From positions 1 through 9,364 of the forward strand of contig CANQIG010000059.1 in NCBI GenBank assembly GCA_947623765.1: a DNA stretch of 9,364 nucleotides, read 5' to 3'. Source of the stretch: an uncultured Clostridia bacterium. GTDB lineage: Bacteria > Bacillota > Clostridia > Oscillospirales > Acutalibacteraceae. A model generated the notes under the pieces. That model was not told the DNA's origin. It was given only the letters and a program-made list of their open reading frames with translations, and did not search any database. This document shows positions 6,417-9,364 of the stretch, one piece after another. The stretch's first letter is position 1; each line of letters opens with the position of its first letter. The translations under genes were made by a program, and so were the position numbers.

Positions 6417-7684
6417 AAGCCAAACTGATCGTCCTTGGCGGCGGCGCTGCCGGCCTCATGGCCTCCTGCGCCGCCGCGCGCGTTCTCGAGGAACCCGGCG
6501 CGGTCCTCGTCCTCGAGGGCAACGAAAAGCGCGGGCGAAAGCTCCTCGCCACCGGGAACGGGCGCTGCAATCTGACAAACCTGCACGCCGCTCCGGAACA
6601 CTTTCTGGGGGACAGCAAGGCCCTGCCTCCGCTGCTCTTCGCCTACACGCCCGCGCGCATCCGCTCGATCTTCGACGCGATGGGCCTCGAGACCGTCGCG
6701 GACGGCGAGGGCCGCGTCTACCCGAGATCCATGCAGGCCGCCTCGGTCCTCGCGGCACTCGTGCGTGAAGCGGAGCAGTGCGGCGTGGTCTTTCAGACCG
6801 GGAAAAACGTGGTCTCCGCCGTGCGCACCGAAACAGGCTTTCGGTTCGTCTGCGCCGACGGCTCCGCGTTCACGAGCCGCGCCTGCGTCCTCGCGGCGGG
6901 CGGCGCGGCGTCGCCGAAGCTCTCCCTCGGGGAAGGCGGCTATGCGCTCGCGAGGTCGCTCGGCCACAGCGTCACGGCGCTTTATCCCGCGCTAACAAGC
7001 GTCCTCTGCGAAAAGAGCAGGCGGACCCTGCGGCCGCTTTCCGGCGTCCGCGTCTCCGCCTCCGTCTCGCTTTACGCGGGAGAAACGCTGCTCGCCGCCT
7101 CCGACCCGGGCGAAAAAAGCGAGGTCCTTTTTTCGGAAAACGGCGTCTCCGGCATCTCCGTCTTCGACCTCACGGCGAAGGCGTACCGCGTCCTCGCCGG
7201 GACCGGCGGCTGCACGCTGCGGCTGGATCTTCTCCCGGACCATACGGAGTCGCAGATTGCCGCGTATCTCCGCCGCGTCCGCGAGGAGTACGGAACGTCC
7301 CCCGCCGGGGACCTTCTGCTCGGACTCCTTCCGATGCAGATCGGCTGGGCGCTTGTGCGCGAAGCCGGCGCGGACCCGAACGCGGCGGCGGCTTCGCTCC
7401 CGGAGGACAGGCTTTTGAAGATCGCGCGCCTCGCAAAGTGCTGGGAATTCCCCGTCACGGGAACGAGAGGCTTTGAGAACGCGCAGATCACCGCGGGCGG
7501 CGTCCCGATGCGGGAGGTCGACCCGATGACCATGCGCTCGCGCATAACGCCCGATCTGTACCTTGCGGGCGAGCTCCTCGACGTGCACGGCTGCTGCGGC
7601 GGCTATAATCTGCATTTTGCCTGGGCGAGCGGGCACGCGGCGGGGACCGCCGCCGCCCGCGCCCTTTTGGAGGAGCGTTTATGA
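6413..7684 (+). CDS. NAD(P)/FAD-dependent oxidoreductase, HI0933 / aminoacetone-oxidase / BaiN-like family
   Basis: A 423-aa cytoplasmic flavoprotein. The Rossmann FAD site is KLIVLGGGAAGLMA (4-17), with Glu35 at the end of strand 2 (VLVLEGNEKRG). The family signature GRKLLATGNGRCNLTN (41-56) follows. The C-terminal FAD-binding part has QITAGGVPMREVDPMTM (358-374), DLYLAGELLDVHGCCGG (381-397) and GGYNLHFAWASGHAAG (396-411), all characteristic of HI0933 proteins. The length is normal. The start is the ATG at 6413, overlapping the previous stop and preceded by GGAG at 6402-6405; longer upstream in-frame sequence is just readthrough of the membrane protein region. Most family members are uncharacterised; one gut clostridial branch (BaiN) is reported as a bile-acid reductase, but nothing here proves that activity. 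Its stop overlaps the next start (ATGA, 7681-7684). Confidence 0.92.
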   Translation: MKAKLIVLGGGAAGLMASCAAARVLEEPGAVLVLEGNEKRGRKLLATGNGRCNLTNLHAAPEHFLGDSKALPPLLFAYTPARIRSIFDAMGLETVADGEGRVYPRSMQAASVLAALVREAEQCGVVFQTGKNVVSAVRTETGFRFVCADGSAFTSRACVLAAGGAASPKLSLGEGGYALARSLGHSVTALYPALTSVLCEKSRRTLRPLSGVRVSASVSLYAGETLLAASDPGEKSEVLFSENGVSGISVFDLTAKAYRVLAGTGGCTLRLDLLPDHTESQIAAYLRRVREEYGTSPAGDLLLGLLPMQIGWALVREAGADPNAAAASLPEDRLLKIARLAKCWEFPVTGTRGFENAQITAGGVPMREVDPMTMRSRITPDLYLAGELLDVHGCCGGYNLHFAWASGHAAGTAAARALLEERL

Positions 7685-9270
7685 TCCGCATCACCGGGCT
7701 TTCCCTGCCCCTCGATTACACCGGCGCGGACCTCCGCCGCGCCGCCGCCCGCGCGCTTCGCTGCGACGAAGCGCGCATCACCTCGCTCGCGCTCGTCCGG
7801 CGGTCCGTGGACGCGCGCAAAAAGGACGCGGTCCGTTTCAGCGTGACCGCCGACGCCTCCCTTTCCGGGGGTGAAAAAAAAATGCTCGCCCGCCGGGATG
7901 CGAAGCTCTCCCCCGTGCCGGACCGTACCTACCGGATGCCGACAGCCGCGCCGTTTGCACAAAGGCCCGTCATCGTCGGGTTCGGCCCTGCGGGGATGTT
8001 CGCGGGCCTTCTGCTCGCCCGCGCCGGACAGCGGCCGATCATCGTCGAACGCGGCGAACCCGTGGAACAGCGGCGCGAGACCGTCCGGCGGTTCTGGTCG
8101 GGCGGCGCGCTCGACCCGGACAGCAATGTGCAGTTCGGCGAGGGCGGCGCAGGCACCTTTTCCGACGGAAAGCTCAACACCGGCACGAAGGACGAGCGCA
8201 TCTTCTTTGTGCTGCGGACCTTCGCCGAACACGGCGCGCCGGAGGAGATCCTTTTCGACGCGAAGCCCCACATCGGCACAGACCGCCTGCCCGCCGTCGT
8301 GCGGAGCATCCGGGAGGAGATCCTCGCCCTCGGCGGGGAGATCCGCTTTGAGACGAAGCTCCGCGACATTCTCGTGCGCGGCGGCGCGGTGTACGGCGCG
8401 GTGCTCGAGCACAAAGGCCGAACGGAAACCGTCGAGACGGACCGCCTGCTGCTCGCGGTCGGCCACAGCGCGCGGGACACGTTCGAGATGCTCCTCGGAA
8501 AGGGATGCGTGCCGCTCGAACCGAAGCCGTTTTCCGTCGGCGCGCGGATCGAACACCTCGCGAACGAGATCGACCGCGCGCAGTACGGCGCTTTTGCGGG
8601 CCATCCGCGCCTCGGCGCGGCGGATTACAGGCTCGCCGTGCATCTACCGAACGGGCACGGCGTATATACCTTTTGTATGTGCCCCGGAGGGACGGTCACG
8701 GGCGCATCGTCGGAGCCGGGCGGGATCGTCACGAACGGCATGAGCGCCTTTGCACGCGACGGCCAAAACAGCAACGCCGCGCTGCTCGTGGACGTGCGCC
8801 CGGAGGACTTCGGCGGCGACGGTCCGCTCGCGGGCGTCGCGTTCCAGCGCGGGATCGAGCGCGCCGCCTACGCGCTGACGGAAAGCTACCGCGCGCCCGC
8901 GCAGCGCGTGGAGGATTTTCTCGCCGCGCGCCCCGGGAAGACGTTCGGCTCGGTCGCCCCGACCTATCTCCCCGGCGTTTCGCCCGGAGACCTGCGCGCC
9001 GTGCTGCCCGCATATGTCGCCGAGAGCATGGCGGAGGGCATCCGCCTGATGGGCCGCCGTCTCGCGGGCTTCGACGCGCCGGACGCCCTGCTCACCGGGC
9101 CGGAGACGCGCAGCTCCTCCCCCGTGCGCATCCTTCGGGACGAGCGGTTCCAAAGCCCCGGACTGCGCGGCCTCTACCCCTGCGGAGAGGGCGCTGGATA
9201 CGCCGGCGGCATCACGAGCGCCGCCGTGGACGGCATTCGCTGCGCCGAGGCGATGCTCCGCGAACCGTGA
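7681..9270 (+). CDS. COG2509-type FAD-dependent protein (predicted dehydrogenase)
   Basis: A 529-aa flavoprotein of a widespread clostridial family without a settled function. Residues 1-85 form a small N-terminal domain (MIRITGLSLPLDY... with VRFSVTADASL) typical of this family. The FAD-binding Rossmann motif is PVIVGFGPAGMFAGLLLARAG (96-116), with Glu123 in IIVERGEPVE. The hallmark VQFGEGGAGTFSDGKLNT spans 150-167. A second cofactor-contact region near the C-terminus is YPCGEGAGYAGGITSAAVDG (499-518). The length matches the family (about 460-540 aa). The start has a strong GGAGG (7669-7673) 7 nt before ATG, and the ATG overlaps the stop of the previous flavoprotein gene, so the two are probably co-expressed. 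Residues 64-68 are encoded across a nine-A run, unusual in this GC-rich gene. The distinctive N-terminal domain and hallmark motif separate it from HI0933 proteins. Confidence 0.92.
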   Translation: MIRITGLSLPLDYTGADLRRAAARALRCDEARITSLALVRRSVDARKKDAVRFSVTADASLSGGEKKMLARRDAKLSPVPDRTYRMPTAAPFAQRPVIVGFGPAGMFAGLLLARAGQRPIIVERGEPVEQRRETVRRFWSGGALDPDSNVQFGEGGAGTFSDGKLNTGTKDERIFFVLRTFAEHGAPEEILFDAKPHIGTDRLPAVVRSIREEILALGGEIRFETKLRDILVRGGAVYGAVLEHKGRTETVETDRLLLAVGHSARDTFEMLLGKGCVPLEPKPFSVGARIEHLANEIDRAQYGAFAGHPRLGAADYRLAVHLPNGHGVYTFCMCPGGTVTGASSEPGGIVTNGMSAFARDGQNSNAALLVDVRPEDFGGDGPLAGVAFQRGIERAAYALTESYRAPAQRVEDFLAARPGKTFGSVAPTYLPGVSPGDLRAVLPAYVAESMAEGIRLMGRRLAGFDAPDALLTGPETRSSSPVRILRDERFQSPGLRGLYPCGEGAGYAGGITSAAVDGIRCAEAMLREP

Positions 9271-9364
9271 TATGGAAAAGCCGCCCCCGATGAACTGCCC
9301 CAGATTATACAGACAGCACAAAAAAGCCTCTAAGCAGGAAATATGAAGATTTAAGCGGAGTGGC

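Noticed and set aside
7603..8643. Long open frame on the minus strand opposite the COG2509 gene
   Set aside because: It is antisense to a well-conserved flavoprotein, has no recognisable motif and arises from GC-rich codon bias.
9304..9309. TATAAT on the minus strand near the right edge, a possible antisense promoter into the COG2509 gene
   Set aside because: The -35 position (TAGAGG) is poor and nothing else supports transcription from there.
9353..9362. TTAAGCGGAG, also present at 5861-5870, as a repeat of regulatory meaning
   Set aside because: Many shared 10-mers are expected by chance in a window of this size, and the flanks differ.
9271..9364. Terminator or small gene in the 94 bp after the COG2509 gene
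   Set aside because: I see no stem-loop with T tract on the plus strand, no RNA-like fold and no ORF with a ribosome binding site.

Overview
The window is a compact, GC-rich stretch of chromosome, probably from an anaerobic, spore-lineage member of the Bacillota (class Clostridia). An Oscillospirales-like gut lineage is my best guess. The clues are a Bacillus-type class II fructose-bisphosphate aldolase, a PdaA-type polysaccharide deacetylase (the family that makes muramic delta-lactam in the spore cortex), near-consensus sigma-A promoters with strong GGAGG-type ribosome binding sites, and paired HI0933-type and COG2509-type flavoproteins. The organism assignment is inference; there is no rRNA or other phylogenetic marker here.

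Left half, all on the minus strand, in transcription order: an OmpR-family response regulator (4791-4084) overlaps its large six-helix sensor histidine kinase (4103-2034) by 20 bp. A lipoprotein of the sugar/ribose periplasmic-binding fold follows (1940-912). Last is the class II aldolase fba (794-1), which runs off the left edge and lacks its C-terminus. Three well-spaced sigma-A-type promoters can be read: one before the response regulator, one between kinase and lipoprotein, and one before fba. The kinase-lipoprotein gap is unusual because the lipoprotein promoter lies inside the two-part inverted repeat that looks like the kinase operon terminator. A PhoB/OmpR-style pair of 7-bp direct repeats, 11 bp apart, lies just upstream of the regulator's -35 box and suggests autoregulation.

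Right half, all on the plus strand: pdaA (4960-5808) is divergent from the two-component system. After a 122-bp gap come three genes joined by ATGA start/stop overlaps: a COG2426-family small membrane protein (5931-6416), an HI0933/BaiN-like flavoprotein (6413-7684) and a COG2509-type FAD-dependent protein (7681-9270). The last 94 bp hold no feature I can support.

How the genes work together: the regulator and kinase form one signalling unit, and the lipoprotein beside them could feed it a ligand, since no ABC permease or ATPase is visible. The aldolase belongs to glycolysis/gluconeogenesis and has its own promoter. The membrane protein and two flavoproteins are probably co-translated, but no shared pathway can be read from sequence. 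I found no mobile element, CRISPR array, RNA gene or clearly new defence or biosynthetic system. The most interesting signals are regulatory.
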